Part shown: positions 25,604 through 34,420 of the stretch, piece by piece
How positions within the stretch are numbered: position 1 is the first letter of the stretch
Layout: every line of letters starts with the position of its first letter
NCBI RefSeq assembly: GCF_014851765.1
Contig: NZ_JACVAI010000004.1
Span: forward strand, 186,001-250,000
Reading direction: 5' to 3'
DNA: 64,000 bases
From: Pseudomonas sp. PDM04
GTDB lineage: Bacteria; Pseudomonadota; Gammaproteobacteria; Pseudomonadales; Pseudomonadaceae
Notes under the pieces: generated by a model
Seen by the model: the letters and a program-made list of their open reading frames with translations, nothing else
The model's database searches: none
Told to the model about the DNA's origin: nothing
Position numbers and translations under genes: made by a program

Positions 25604-26845
25604 TCAGGCGGCACGGTGGGTGAAACCGTGCAAGTCGATGGAAGGTTGACGCTGGCCGATCAGCTCGCTGAGCAGTCGTGCGCTGCCGCACGCGAGTGTG
25701 AAACCCAAGGCACCGTGGCCAAGGTTGAGCCACAGGTTGCGATACGCCGTTGGCCCCAGCAACGGTACGCCGCTGGGCGTCGCCGGACGCATGCCGGCCC
25801 ACTCCACGGCGTTGTCGTAGTCACCGGCCTGGGGAAAGGTGTCGCGGGCCTGGCGCTTGATCAGGGCCAGGCGCCTGGGGTCTACGGACGGGTCGAAGCC
25901 GACGATGTCGACCATCGCCGCCACCCGCAATTGTTCGCCGATCCGGGCGTAGACGATCTTGCGGTCATAGTCGGTGATGCTCACGTCCGGCGCCCGGTGG
26001 CCGGCGTCAATCGGTACGGTGAGGCTGTAGCCCTTGAGCGGGTAGAGCGGCAATTGCAGGCCGGGAAGATGCAGCAGCGGACTGCGGTGGCCCGCAGCAA
26101 TCACCAGTTGATCGACGGCCAGCACCTGCTCCCCCAACTCGATGGCATGGACGCTGCCATTGGCATGGCGAATCCCGGTCACCGCCTGCCCCAGTCGCCA
26201 CTCGCAACGCCCGGAGGCGTTCAGCCTTGCGGCCAGCGACTGGCAGAAGGCGTGGCAGTCACCCACTTCTTCGTCCGGGGTGTAAATCGCCCCCACGAAT
26301 GGTCCGTCGGCCAGCGCCGGCTCCAGCGCCGCACACTCGCTCGCCGACAGCACCTGCTGCTGGTGCGGATCGGCCAGGCCATGGCGCGCGTGCTCGAAGC
26401 TGCCCGCGTTGCGGAACGTCACCAGTTTGCCGTTGCGCCGCCAGTGAAAGCCGACCAGCCCGTCATCCTCGCGCCAGCGCTTGAGTGTGCCCTGGCTGAA
26501 CAGCGCCAGGCGCAGCAGGTGTGCAGCGTTTTCCCGGTTGACCGAACGGCGGCACGCGGCGAGGAACGACACCATCCAACGCCATTGGGCCGGGTCGAAG
26601 CGCGGGCGCAGTTTCAACGGCGAGTCGCCGCGCAGCATCCAGCCGATCGCCTGCAACGGCACGCCGGCGTCGGCCAGCGGTGCGACGTAGCGATAGGAAA
26701 GCTGGCCGCCGTTGGCGAAACTGGTCTGGCTGCCCAGTGAGTCCCGCGCCTCGACCACCGTCACCTCCAAGCCATCGCGCACCAGCGCATAAGCCGTTGC
26801 CAGGCCAATCACGCCACCGCCGATGATGCATACACGCTGAGCCAT
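25604..26845 (-). CDS. dguA: FAD-dependent D-amino acid dehydrogenase, DguA-like (D-glutamate type)
   Basis: A 413-residue DAO-family flavoprotein related to DadA. The N-terminus has the FAD motif VCIIGGGVIGLATAYALVRD and the acidic end VTVVEARD; the C-terminus has GMRPATPSGVPLLG and NLWLNLGHGALGFTLACGS, typical of DadA-type enzymes. It oxidises a D-amino acid to the imino acid, passing electrons to the respiratory chain. Gene order with RidA, a binding protein and a divergent LysR gene points to D-glutamate or D-glutamine as substrate. A DadA-like D-alanine enzyme is the alternative. The start at 26845 is fixed by the FAD motif; the 31 residues upstream are spurious. Confidence 0.82.
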   Translation of the reverse strand: MAQRVCIIGGGVIGLATAYALVRDGLEVTVVEARDSLGSQTSFANGGQLSYRYVAPLADAGVPLQAIGWMLRGDSPLKLRPRFDPAQWRWMVSFLAACRRSVNRENAAHLLRLALFSQGTLKRWREDDGLVGFHWRRNGKLVTFRNAGSFEHARHGLADPHQQQVLSASECAALEPALADGPFVGAIYTPDEEVGDCHAFCQSLAARLNASGRCEWRLGQAVTGIRHANGSVHAIELGEQVLAVDQLVIAAGHRSPLLHLPGLQLPLYPLKGYSLTVPIDAGHRAPDVSITDYDRKIVYARIGEQLRVAAMVDIVGFDPSVDPRRLALIKRQARDTFPQAGDYDNAVEWAGMRPATPSGVPLLGPTAYRNLWLNLGHGALGFTLACGSARLLSELIGQRQPSIDLHGFTHRAA

Positions 26846-26928
26846 GCCTGTCCTTGAAACCGTTATGAAGACCCGGACGAGGTTAGAGCCGAGTGACAGG
26901 CGGCGAACAATGAATAAAGATACCCATC

Positions 26929-26947
26929 CCATAAACAAAGGTTATGG
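26929..26947. promoter_or_regulatory. Candidate LysR-regulator operator between dguA and dguR
   Basis: A perfect dyad CCATAA (26929-26934) and TTATGG (26942-26947) with a 7-base spacer lies 6 bases before the dguR start in the 108-base divergent gap. Position and symmetry fit LysR autoregulation, but the motif is short. Confidence 0.35.
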
Positions 26948-26953
26948 ACTGCC

Positions 26954-27871
26954 ATGCGCCTTCGTCACATCGAGATTTTCCAGGCCATCCGCCAGACCGG
27001 CTCGATCAGCGCCGCCGCTCAGTTGCTGCACGTCTCGCAACCGGCGGTGACCAAAGTGCTGCAGCATGCCGAACAGCAACTGGGTTTCCCGCTGTTCCTG
27101 CGGGTGCGCGGCAAGTTGCAGGTCACGCCCGAGGCCCTGGAACTGGAGCGTGAAGTCGACAAGGTCAGCGAAAGCCTGCAAGGCGTGCGACGCCTGGCCC
27201 AGAGCCTGCGCCGCGACCCCGGCCACAGTCTGAGGATCGGCGCCACCCCGGCCCTGGCCCTGTCATTGCTGCCCCCGGCCATTCACGAGTGGACCGGGCG
27301 TTACCCGGATATCGCCTGCGAACTGTCCAGTGCCCACAGCCGCGAACTGGTGCAGAACCTGCTGATGCGCGAAGTGGATGTCGCCTTGACCTTGCAGCCT
27401 CCGGATCACCCTGGACTGAAGGCGCAAGCCCTGGCGAGCGGGGTGCTGGTGGCGTTGGCGCCGAAGGGTTTCTGGCCAGAGGAAGACGTCGGTCAGGCGT
27501 TGCCGTTGATGGCATTGGCGGGCGCGCCGTTGATTGGCTTGTCCAGCGCCGATCCACTGGCCGCCCGACTGGACAGCTACCTGGAGGCGGTCGAGCCGCC
27601 ACCCCGGGTGCGCATCGCCGTGCAGACCTATTCGCTGGCCCGGGCGATGGTGGAATCCGGCGCCGGACTGGCGGTGATCGACCCGTTCACCGCCCTGGGC
27701 GCCGCGTGTGCCACGACGGCCATCCGCCCGCTGGCACCGCCGCTGCCGATCACCCTGTACGCCGTGACCCGTGCATCCGAGCCGCCGCCACACACGCTGA
27801 ACGACCTATTGCAGATATTCAGCCGTCGGGCCCGGGAACAACTGGATCGTCTGGTCTCAACGCCCACCTGA
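26954..27871 (+). CDS. dguR: LysR family transcriptional regulator, DguR-like
   Basis: A 305-residue LysR-type regulator with the winged helix at residues 1-60 (MRLRHIEIFQAIRQTGSISA, then LLHVSQPAVTKVLQ) and a LysR substrate domain from about residue 95 (LRIGATPALALSLLPPAI). It is transcribed divergently from the dehydrogenase-RidA-binding-protein unit, the classic arrangement for a LysR activator of its neighbour. The effector is likely the D-amino acid taken up by that system, inferred from context. Confidence 0.83.
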   Translation: MRLRHIEIFQAIRQTGSISAAAQLLHVSQPAVTKVLQHAEQQLGFPLFLRVRGKLQVTPEALELEREVDKVSESLQGVRRLAQSLRRDPGHSLRIGATPALALSLLPPAIHEWTGRYPDIACELSSAHSRELVQNLLMREVDVALTLQPPDHPGLKAQALASGVLVALAPKGFWPEEDVGQALPLMALAGAPLIGLSSADPLAARLDSYLEAVEPPPRVRIAVQTYSLARAMVESGAGLAVIDPFTALGAACATTAIRPLAPPLPITLYAVTRASEPPPHTLNDLLQIFSRRAREQLDRLVSTPT

Positions 27872-27921
27872 CCGAGAACGCAAAAACCCTGTGGGCGCGG
27901 ACCCGCGCCCGATCCCAGGGA

Positions 27922-28539
27922 CTACAGGACATACACCAGAATCGCCACGAAGTGCAGCAAGCTCCCGGCAATCACGAACAGATGCCAGATTCCGTGGGCA
28001 TGCCGCAGGCGATGATCCAGGGCAAAGAAGATAATCCCCACGGTGTACAGGATCCCGCCCGACGCCAGCCAGGCGAACCCGGTCGTGCCCAACACGGTGA
28101 GCAACGGATTGACCGCTATCAGCACGATCCAGCCCATCACTGCATAGATCACGATCGACAGGATTCGCGCGTCCGAGCGCGGCTTGATTTCCTGCAGGAT
28201 GCCAATCAGCGCCAGGCCCCAGACAATGCCGAACAACGTCCAGCCCCACGGCCCGCGCAGGGTGACCAGGCAAAACGGCGTGTAACTGCCGGCAATCAAC
28301 AGATAGATCGAAAAGTGATCGACCTTCTGCATGATCGCTTTCTTGCGCCCGCGCACGCTGTGATACACCGTCGACGCACTGTAGAGCGCCATCAAGGTGA
28401 AACCGTAGATCGCCACGCTGACAATCTTCCATGGGCTGCCGTCCACGGCCGCGATCACCAGCATCCAGACCATCCCGACCGTCGCCGCCACTGCCCCGAC
28501 CAGATGCGTCCAGGCGTTCAGTTTTTCCCCGTGATACAT
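27922..28539 (-). CDS. Hemolysin III family / TrhA-like membrane protein
   Basis: A 205-residue protein with seven hydrophobic helices of the hemolysin III (YqfA/TrhA, PAQR-related) family. Conserved family residues are visible: SASTVYHSV after helix two, VDHFSIYLLIAGSYTPF, and the C-terminal LDHRLRHAHGIWHLFVIAGSLLHFVA, whose histidines probably bind a metal. The name hemolysin is historical; a role in membrane lipid homeostasis is proposed for the family. The start at 28539 fits the family N-terminus (MYHGEKLNAWTHL). It is divergent from mdcR. Confidence 0.9.
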   Translation of the reverse strand: MYHGEKLNAWTHLVGAVAATVGMVWMLVIAAVDGSPWKIVSVAIYGFTLMALYSASTVYHSVRGRKKAIMQKVDHFSIYLLIAGSYTPFCLVTLRGPWGWTLFGIVWGLALIGILQEIKPRSDARILSIVIYAVMGWIVLIAVNPLLTVLGTTGFAWLASGGILYTVGIIFFALDHRLRHAHGIWHLFVIAGSLLHFVAILVYVL

Positions 28540-28671
28540 GCGTCGCTCACCTCCAAAACCAATACCGCATTGCGCAAGGCTCAGGCTTCGAGCGTAAAAG
28601 CGCAATGTTTCCAAACGACATCGACAACAATAATTGGGCACAATCAGCTCATTCCAATAAGAGTCCGGCCC

Positions 28672-29586
28672 ATGCTGATCGACGAAGAGTTGACCCTGAA
28701 AAAACTCGAGGTGTTCCTGGCCTTCATGCGTACCGGCAACCTGGCTCGGGCCGCCGCCGAGTTGCAGACCAGCAACGTCAGCGTGCACCGCGCCATCCAC
28801 TCCCTGGAAAGCGCCTTGCGCTGCCCGCTGTTCAAGCACGAAGGCCGCAACCTGACGCCGCTGGAAAGCGCCTATGTGCTGGAAGAACGGGCGCAGAAGC
28901 TGATCCAGGACGTGGTCGAAAGCGTGCGCCTGACCCGCGAAGCCGCCGGTTTCTCCGCCGAGCGCTTCAAGCTGGGGTCGCTGTACTCACTGACGGTGAA
29001 GACGGTGCCGCAGCTGATCATGGGCCTGAAAATCCGCCGCAGCGAACTCAACATCGACTTGATCCTGGGCTCGAATTTCGACCTGCTCTACAAGCTCAAG
29101 AACATGGAGGTCGATGCGATCCTGGTGTCGCTGGACGACAGCGTGAATGACCCGGATTGCGAACATATCCCGCTGTTTTCCGATGACATTTTCCTGGCGA
29201 CCCCGGCAGATTCGCGGTTCGCTCAGCGCTCCGAGGTCGACCTGGCCGAAGTGCGCGACGAAACCTTCATCACCCTGACCCAGGGCTTCGCCACTCACCA
29301 GGACGGGAACCGCGTGTTCAGCCAGGCCGGGTTCGAGCCGAAGGTGGCGATGCAGGTCAACGACATCTTCACCTTGCTCAGCATGGTCAGTTCGGGGGTG
29401 GGTTATGCGCTGCTGCCGGGGCGGATCGCGGCGGTGTACGAGAACCGGGTGAAGCTGATCCCGTTGCAGGAAAAGTATCGGTTGCAGCAGCACATCGGGG
29501 TGGTGTTTCTCAAGGCCAAGGAGCGCGATCCGAACCTGCTGGCATTGTTGGCGGAGTGCCGGATGTACGCCAATCGGCAGGCTTGA
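28672..29586 (+). CDS. mdcR: LysR-type regulator of malonate utilisation MdcR
   Basis: A 304-residue LysR regulator with helix-turn-helix region LARAAAELQTSNVSVHRAIH (about residues 24-43) and an effector domain from about residue 95. It converges on the malonate decarboxylase and transporter operon, and the sequence (MLIDEELTLKKLEVFLAFMR) fits MdcR, the malonate-responsive activator. The reading frame is open far upstream, through the opposite-strand hemolysin III gene, but the LysR N-terminus fixes the ATG at 28672. It would be expected to act at the promoter before mdcA, 8 kb away. Confidence 0.88.
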   Translation: MLIDEELTLKKLEVFLAFMRTGNLARAAAELQTSNVSVHRAIHSLESALRCPLFKHEGRNLTPLESAYVLEERAQKLIQDVVESVRLTREAAGFSAERFKLGSLYSLTVKTVPQLIMGLKIRRSELNIDLILGSNFDLLYKLKNMEVDAILVSLDDSVNDPDCEHIPLFSDDIFLATPADSRFAQRSEVDLAEVRDETFITLTQGFATHQDGNRVFSQAGFEPKVAMQVNDIFTLLSMVSSGVGYALLPGRIAAVYENRVKLIPLQEKYRLQQHIGVVFLKAKERDPNLLALLAECRMYANRQA

Positions 29587-29600
29587 GAGCGAGTCGTCCC

Positions 29601-29666
29601 TGTCGCGAGCAGGTTCGCTCCCACAAGGAAATCCAGGGTGGGAGCGAGACCGGCTTGCCGGCGATG
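29601..29666. repeat. REPIN-like inverted REP pair
   Basis: A REP (29601-29624) faces a diverged REP beginning at 29638 (GTGGGAGCGAGACCGGCTTG). It occupies the gap between the convergent mdcR and mdcM genes. Confidence 0.7.
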
Positions 29667-29697
29667 GCGCCGGCACTGTCAATGACGGTGCAAGGGG

Positions 29698-30462
29698 TTA
29701 TCCCACAACCCCGCGAACAATGAAGTACAACACCGAAGGCCCCATCAGGCAGCCCAGCCCGGTATGGAACGTCGCCGTCAGCGCGCCATAAGGCACCAAT
29801 CGCCGGTCCGTCGCCGCCAGCCCTGCCGTGACACCGCTGACCGTTCCGGCGAGCCCACCGAACACCATGGCCGAGCGCGGGTTGTCCAGGCCCATCCAGC
29901 GCGCCGCCACCGGCGTGCCGACCATCACCAGAATCGCCTTGATCAAGCCGGTGGCAATCGACAAGGCCATCACATCCGAACTCGCACCGATCGCGGCGCC
30001 CGTCACCGGCCCGACGATGTACGTCACCGCGCCCGCGCCGATGGTGGTCATGCTCACCGCGTCGCGGTAGCCGAACGCCCAGGCCATGCAGGCCCCGACT
30101 ATGAACGGCAGCACCGTTCCCAGCAGCAGCGCGATCACACCGATCAGACCGGCCTTTTTCGCCTCGGTCGCCTGCACCTCGAACGCGGTGGCGACGATGG
30201 CGAAATCGCGCAGCATCGCACCGCCCATCAACCCGATGCCGGAAAACAGCGTCAGGTCCGCCAGGCCCTTTTGCCCGCCGGTCATGGTGCCGCCGACCCA
30301 GGCCAGGACCAGCCCGATGACAATCGCAATCGCCGAGCCATGGATACGCCCGAACGTCAGGCGTTTCGACAGAATCACCGATACCCACATGATCACGCCC
30401 ACAAAGGCGAACGCCGTGATCAGACCGTTATGCTCCAGACCTTTCTCGATGAGATCCCACAT
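29698..30462 (-). CDS. mdcM: Malonate transporter subunit MdcM (MadM)
   Basis: A 254-residue inner-membrane protein with about nine hydrophobic segments, matching the MadM subunit of the two-component MadLM malonate carrier. Typical segments include FAFVGVIMWVSVILSKRLTF, GGQKGLADLTLFSGIGLMGG and the C-terminal MVFGGLAGTVSGVTAGL. It works with MdcL, whose stop is one base before its start, so the two are made together. It ends the malonate operon. Confidence 0.92.
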   Translation of the reverse strand: MWDLIEKGLEHNGLITAFAFVGVIMWVSVILSKRLTFGRIHGSAIAIVIGLVLAWVGGTMTGGQKGLADLTLFSGIGLMGGAMLRDFAIVATAFEVQATEAKKAGLIGVIALLLGTVLPFIVGACMAWAFGYRDAVSMTTIGAGAVTYIVGPVTGAAIGASSDVMALSIATGLIKAILVMVGTPVAARWMGLDNPRSAMVFGGLAGTVSGVTAGLAATDRRLVPYGALTATFHTGLGCLMGPSVLYFIVRGVVG

Positions 30463-30463
30463 A

Positions 30464-30880
30464 TCAGCGACCTCCTACCGGCGTGCCAGCGGGAGACAGG
30501 TCTTGCGGCTCATCGGGCAAGGGATCGCCCTTGTGGGTCCGGCTGATCAAGGCAATGGTGCAACCGCAGAGCACCACCGAGCCGATCGCCGCCAGCACCG
30601 CCACCGGACCGCCATGCAGGGCCGTCACCACATTCTGTTGCGCCGCCATCGCCACCACGACCGGAATGTACATCGCGCCCCAGAAGCCGACGCCCATGTC
30701 GCATTCCTTGGTCATGCCGCCGCGCCTGTGCATCCACAACCGCGCGCAGATCAGCAGGATCATCGCGATTCCGACCCCGCCCACGTTGGATTTCACACCC
30801 AGCAACACGCCCAGCATGTCGCCCATGATCACCCCTGCCAGCGTACAGATCGCCAACAGCGCCACACCGTAAATAATCAT
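30464..30880 (-). CDS. mdcL: Malonate transporter subunit MdcL (MadL)
   Basis: A 138-residue membrane protein with four hydrophobic segments (MIIYGVALLAICTLAGVIMG, then VGGVGIAMILLICARLWMH), the MadL small subunit of the malonate carrier. Conserved CDMGVGFWGAMYIPVVVAMA fits the family. The ATG at 30880 is chosen because the longer upstream frame overlaps mdcH and shows no membrane or family features. It follows mdcH after a 65-base gap, the largest within the operon. Confidence 0.92.
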   Translation of the reverse strand: MIIYGVALLAICTLAGVIMGDMLGVLLGVKSNVGGVGIAMILLICARLWMHRRGGMTKECDMGVGFWGAMYIPVVVAMAAQQNVVTALHGGPVAVLAAIGSVVLCGCTIALISRTHKGDPLPDEPQDLSPAGTPVGGR

Positions 30881-30945
30881 TGTTGTTGTCCTCAAAGTGC
30901 ATCGTCGAATGTTGTTTTTGTTGTTCGAAGGCCTGAGTCGGTGAT

Positions 30946-31866
30946 TTAAAGTTGGCGGCTTCCCTCCTCTCGCAACAGCGCCTGCAAGGTGTCCAGCCGC
31001 GCACCGTCGAAAGCCATCACGGTGCCCTGCTCGAACACCCGGCGCGCCAGCCCGGTCAACACCGCACCGGGCGGCAGTTCGATCTGTAGACGTACGCCGC
31101 GCTCGTAGGCGCTTTGCACCGTGCCGCGCCAATCCACCACGCGGCACATGTTGAACGCGAGGTCGTCGCGCAAGGCGTCGGGCTTGACCAAGGGCCGTGC
31201 ACGACTGCCGCTCAGGTAACCCAAAACCGGGGTGTTCAGTGTCACACTGGCGAACGCTTGCGCCAGGGCTTTCGCCGGTGCCTCCAGCAGCGGGCAGTGG
31301 GAGGGCACGCTGACCGCAAGACGCTTGATCACACAGGTACACGCCCCGCGACGCGCCTTCGCCAGCCCGGCCACGGCCTTCATCGCCTCATCGCTCCCGG
31401 CGATCACCACTTGGTTATCGGCGTTGATGTTGGCCAGGTAAACCGGTGAATCGGTGCTGTGGACCTGCGCCAGCAAAGCTTCCACTGTCGCCAGGTCCAG
31501 ACCGATGATTGCCGTCATGCCATAGCCCTGCGGATAGGCCTGTTGCATCAGCTCACCGCGCAGACTCACCAGTTGCAATGCATCGCTGAAACTCAATGCG
31601 CCCGCCACCACCGCCGCCGGGTAGGCACCGATGGACAGGCCCGCGACGTAGTCCGGCGCCATCGCCAGCTGACGTGCGGCGGCCACCCCCGCGATCAGCA
31701 GGCACAGCTGAACGGCCCGTGTCGACTTCAACGCGTCGGCCGCATCCAGCCGCAGGACGTCCTCGCCCAAGACGTCACTGGCCTCGATCAGCGTTGGCGC
31801 CGGCAAGCGATGAAGCATGCCCGGCTGCTGCGCGCCCTGGCCGGGAAACACCAGCAGGCTGCTCAT
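30946..31866 (-). CDS. mdcH: Malonyl-CoA:ACP transacylase MdcH (malonate decarboxylase epsilon subunit)
   Basis: A 306-residue FabD-like acyltransferase that charges the decarboxylase carrier protein with malonyl from malonyl-CoA, priming the enzyme cycle. The N-terminal LLVFPGQGAQQPGM and nucleophile elbow VAGLSIGAYPAAV (Ser78) are the malonyltransferase signatures, and the histidine in SVPSHCPLLEAPA fits the catalytic partner. The start at 31866 overlaps the mdcG stop by 4 bases (ATGA), showing translational coupling. The 30 in-frame residues upstream are spurious. Confidence 0.93.
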   Translation of the reverse strand: MSSLLVFPGQGAQQPGMLHRLPAPTLIEASDVLGEDVLRLDAADALKSTRAVQLCLLIAGVAAARQLAMAPDYVAGLSIGAYPAAVVAGALSFSDALQLVSLRGELMQQAYPQGYGMTAIIGLDLATVEALLAQVHSTDSPVYLANINADNQVVIAGSDEAMKAVAGLAKARRGACTCVIKRLAVSVPSHCPLLEAPAKALAQAFASVTLNTPVLGYLSGSRARPLVKPDALRDDLAFNMCRVVDWRGTVQSAYERGVRLQIELPPGAVLTGLARRVFEQGTVMAFDGARLDTLQALLREEGSRQL

Positions 31867-32480
31867 GCCACCTGCTCCAGCGGCTGCCACGGATCCGCGA
31901 CCAGACAGGCTGCGCTGGCATTTTTCAGTAACACCCGGTGTGCCGCACCGGCCCACTCACGCAGGGCAACCGCGCCAAACGGCGTCTGCAATTGCATGTC
32001 GACCGGGCACACCACCGAGTCCAGAATCTTCACCCAGGCCTGCGCCCGGGAGCGCTCCATCGGTTGTGGCGTGCGCAGGATCAGGTCGAGATCGCTGCCC
32101 TCGTGCAAGGCCCGAATACCGCTGGCCAACTCGAAGCCGGCGCTGCCGCTGACACCCCAGGTCCAACCGCACTCATCCAGTATCGGACGCAACTGGTCGA
32201 GCGCACGCAGGGCCGGCAAGTCGCGGTCCGTCGAGACATGACACAGGGCTTCCGGGCTCACGCAACGCTGGACCGACTCGACCGCCATCAGTGTCGCGTA
32301 ACGCTGTTCGCGCAGGCGCCCACGCACGCCGACCGCGACCTGGCCCGCCGCACTCAGTGCACGCCGGACCACCACCGGCTGACCGGCGCGCAGCGACTCG
32401 ACCGCCCAGCCCGGCGCGTCCGACGGCAACTGCCCGGGGGACATGCCCCAGAGCAGGTCGTGGGCCAGAAAAGTACTCAC
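31863..32480 (-). CDS. mdcG: Phosphoribosyl-dephospho-CoA transferase MdcG
   Basis: Attaches the triphosphoribosyl-dephospho-CoA prosthetic group to the carrier protein MdcC, making holo-ACP. About 205 residues, the usual size. The nucleotidyltransferase motif GIRALHEGSDLDLILRTPQP (GS plus paired aspartates) is clear. The start is most likely the GTG at 32480, which overlaps the mdcE TGA by 4 bases (GTGA) and yields a family-like N-terminus (STFLAHDLLWGMSPGQLP). A second GTG lies one codon upstream. Confidence 0.9.
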   Translation of the reverse strand: MSTFLAHDLLWGMSPGQLPSDAPGWAVESLRAGQPVVVRRALSAAGQVAVGVRGRLREQRYATLMAVESVQRCVSPEALCHVSTDRDLPALRALDQLRPILDECGWTWGVSGSAGFELASGIRALHEGSDLDLILRTPQPMERSRAQAWVKILDSVVCPVDMQLQTPFGAVALREWAGAAHRVLLKNASAACLVADPWQPLEQVA

Positions 32481-33280
32481 CACTGCGCTCTCAGCAGTTG
32501 GCGAACCTGGCTCGACGCCGCGCGATTGCCGGCACCCAGGCGGCTGCTCAAATCGCGGCCGTTGGCGGCCACATCGCCGATGGCCTGGCTCAGGCACTCA
32601 GTGACCCGCGTCAGGTCGGCTGCGGTCGGTTGTTCGATCCGCTCCACCGACAGGGTTTCCCACAGCAAACCCAGGCCGGCATAGCTGTCGATGTCATAGG
32701 CCATCGGCGGCACGCTGGCGGCCAGCGCCTCGAGTTCTTCGACGCTGCGCAGGGTCACCCGCGCCGCCGAAGCCTTGCCCATTGCATGCACCATCACCCC
32801 CGGATCGCGCAACGCGATCAAGCGGTTGGCCTGATAACCGTGGGCCAGAAACGCTCCCGACATCGCCTTGCCCACCAGCAGCGCAATGACCGCGTGGCCG
32901 GCCAGCCGTGCGCGGGCGTAGCTGTCCGCCGCGCCGGCCAAGGCCTGGTGAATGCCGAGCGCTTCTTCGCGTCGGCCATAGGCCTGGCTCGGTACGTCGA
33001 CGATGGCGATCAAGGGGCGCTTTTGCGCTTTCTGCGCATCGGCGACGATGACGTCATCCACTGCCTTGGCCAGTCCCCAGCCTTCGAGCAAACCGACTTC
33101 GCCGTTGCGTGCCCGGACAAAACGGTTGTCGGGATCGGCCACCACCGCAATGAAGCGCACCGCCTGCTCGCCCAATACGCCATCGGCGACTTTCAACGAC
33201 GTTGGCAAGCCTTCAACAGTGTTCGCCCCTGCACTCAGGGCGTTGAACCAGTGCAAACCCCTCAGGGAATACGAACTCAT
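32477..33280 (-). CDS. mdcE: Malonate decarboxylase gamma subunit MdcE
   Basis: With MdcD it forms the carboxyl-handling part of biotin-independent malonate decarboxylase, turning malonyl-ACP into acetyl-ACP plus CO2. The 267-residue product has the crotonase-like fold of the family, with RPLIAIVDVPSQAYGRREEALG and GHAVIALLVGKAMSGAFLAHG. The start at 33280 (MSSYSLRGLHWFNAL) overlaps the mdcD stop by 4 bases. The longer frame upstream reads through mdcD in another frame and is a shadow. Confidence 0.93.
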   Translation of the reverse strand: MSSYSLRGLHWFNALSAGANTVEGLPTSLKVADGVLGEQAVRFIAVVADPDNRFVRARNGEVGLLEGWGLAKAVDDVIVADAQKAQKRPLIAIVDVPSQAYGRREEALGIHQALAGAADSYARARLAGHAVIALLVGKAMSGAFLAHGYQANRLIALRDPGVMVHAMGKASAARVTLRSVEELEALAASVPPMAYDIDSYAGLGLLWETLSVERIEQPTAADLTRVTECLSQAIGDVAANGRDLSSRLGAGNRAASSQVRQLLRAQW

Positions 33281-34128
33281 GGGCGCTCTCCTTGGTACAG
33301 GTGGCGAACCGTTGCCGGCTCGATTTGCGGCTCGGCGTCCAGGCGGGCCAGCCGTTGCAGAAACAGATCGGCCTGACGGCTGCGGGGCTGTTCCGGCAAC
33401 CCCTGGTGCAGCAACTCGCTGACCTGCTGCTGAATCTGCGCCACGTCGTCGGCGACATACCGATCCACCAGGCCACTGGCGAACCGCTGTTCGCCACCGG
33501 TCAGGCTCCAGATGAACGGCCGGTCGCGGGAGTCGTACTCCGCCAGCCCGGCTTCCTGTTCGATCACTTGCGGACCGTTCAAGCCCAGCCGGGCCTCCTG
33601 GGTCACCAGCAGGTAGCTGCACAACCCGGCGGCAATCGACATCCCGCCAAAGCAGCCCACACTGCCCGCCACCACCCCGACCACCGGTTGGTACTGGCGC
33701 AGGTCGACAATCGCCGCATGGATGTCGGCAATCGCCGCCAGCCCGAGGTTGGCTTCCTGCAAGCGCACGCCGCCGGTTTCCAGCAGCAACACGGCGCGCG
33801 TGGGAATGCCATTGCGGTTGTCTTCGGCCGCCAGTTCCAGGGCGCCGGCAATCTTCGCCCCGCCGACTTCTCCGAGGCTGCCGCCCTGGAACGCGCCTTC
33901 GATGGCCGCCAGCACCACTGGCAGACCGCCAATGCTGCCCTTGGCGATCACCACGCCGTCATCGGCTTGCGGCACCACGCCCTGGCGCGCCAGCCATGGC
34001 GACATGATGCGTTGAAACGGGTCGAGCAATTCACGGAAGGTGCCGGCATCGAGCAAGGCTTTCGCCCGCTGCCGCGCACCCAGTTCGATAAAACTGCGCT
34101 TGTGCAGGAGTGCGGCGTTATCAGTCAT
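33277..34128 (-). CDS. mdcD: Malonate decarboxylase beta subunit MdcD
   Basis: A 283-residue carboxyltransferase-fold subunit that acts with MdcE in decarboxylating malonyl-ACP. The oxyanion segments GSVGCFGGMSIAAGLCSYLL and GGARL-like ETGGVRLQEANLG are visible, together with the N-terminal SFIELGARQRAKALLD. The ATG at 34128 has GGAGA upstream and overlaps the mdcC stop by 8 bases. It forms a 4-base overlap with mdcE. Confidence 0.93.
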   Translation of the reverse strand: MTDNAALLHKRSFIELGARQRAKALLDAGTFRELLDPFQRIMSPWLARQGVVPQADDGVVIAKGSIGGLPVVLAAIEGAFQGGSLGEVGGAKIAGALELAAEDNRNGIPTRAVLLLETGGVRLQEANLGLAAIADIHAAIVDLRQYQPVVGVVAGSVGCFGGMSIAAGLCSYLLVTQEARLGLNGPQVIEQEAGLAEYDSRDRPFIWSLTGGEQRFASGLVDRYVADDVAQIQQQVSELLHQGLPEQPRSRQADLFLQRLARLDAEPQIEPATVRHLYQGERP

Positions 34129-34420
34129 GGCCAATCTCCTCGAAGCCTTGTTCCAGGCGCAAGCGAACCACCCCCGGCGTCGCGCCGAAGTCGTGGATGT
34201 CGATGGTCATGGCCGGTGGTGTCTGGCCGTCGAACATCCGCGCAAACAGATGCTGCCAGCGTTGTTCGCTGCCGTTGACCGACGTCTGTACGGTGATGCT
34301 CAGTGTGCCGGGTTGCCCCGGTTCGATCAGCACTTCCAGATCGCCCGAGCCGACACAGCCGACCAGGGTCCGTCCGCGCGGCGGCTGCCCGGCGGGAAAT
34401 TCAAAAGTCAAGGTTTCCAT
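34121..34420 (-). CDS. mdcC: Malonate decarboxylase acyl carrier protein MdcC (delta subunit)
   Basis: A 99-residue carrier protein that holds acetyl and malonyl groups on a 2'-(5''-triphosphoribosyl)-3'-dephospho-CoA arm. The attachment serine is expected in GCVGSGDLEVL (Ser25). It resembles CitD-type carriers rather than fatty-acid ACP. MdcB makes the arm and MdcG attaches it. The start ATG at 34420 shares one base with the mdcB stop. Confidence 0.92.
   Translation of the reverse strand: METLTFEFPAGQPPRGRTLVGCVGSGDLEVLIEPGQPGTLSITVQTSVNGSEQRWQHLFARMFDGQTPPAMTIDIHDFGATPGVVRLRLEQGFEEIGHD

Noticed and set aside
27289..28671. In-frame extension of mdcR by 461 codons upstream
   Set aside because: The extension runs through dguR in another frame and antisense through the hemolysin III gene. 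The LysR helix-turn-helix start fixes the real ATG at 28672.
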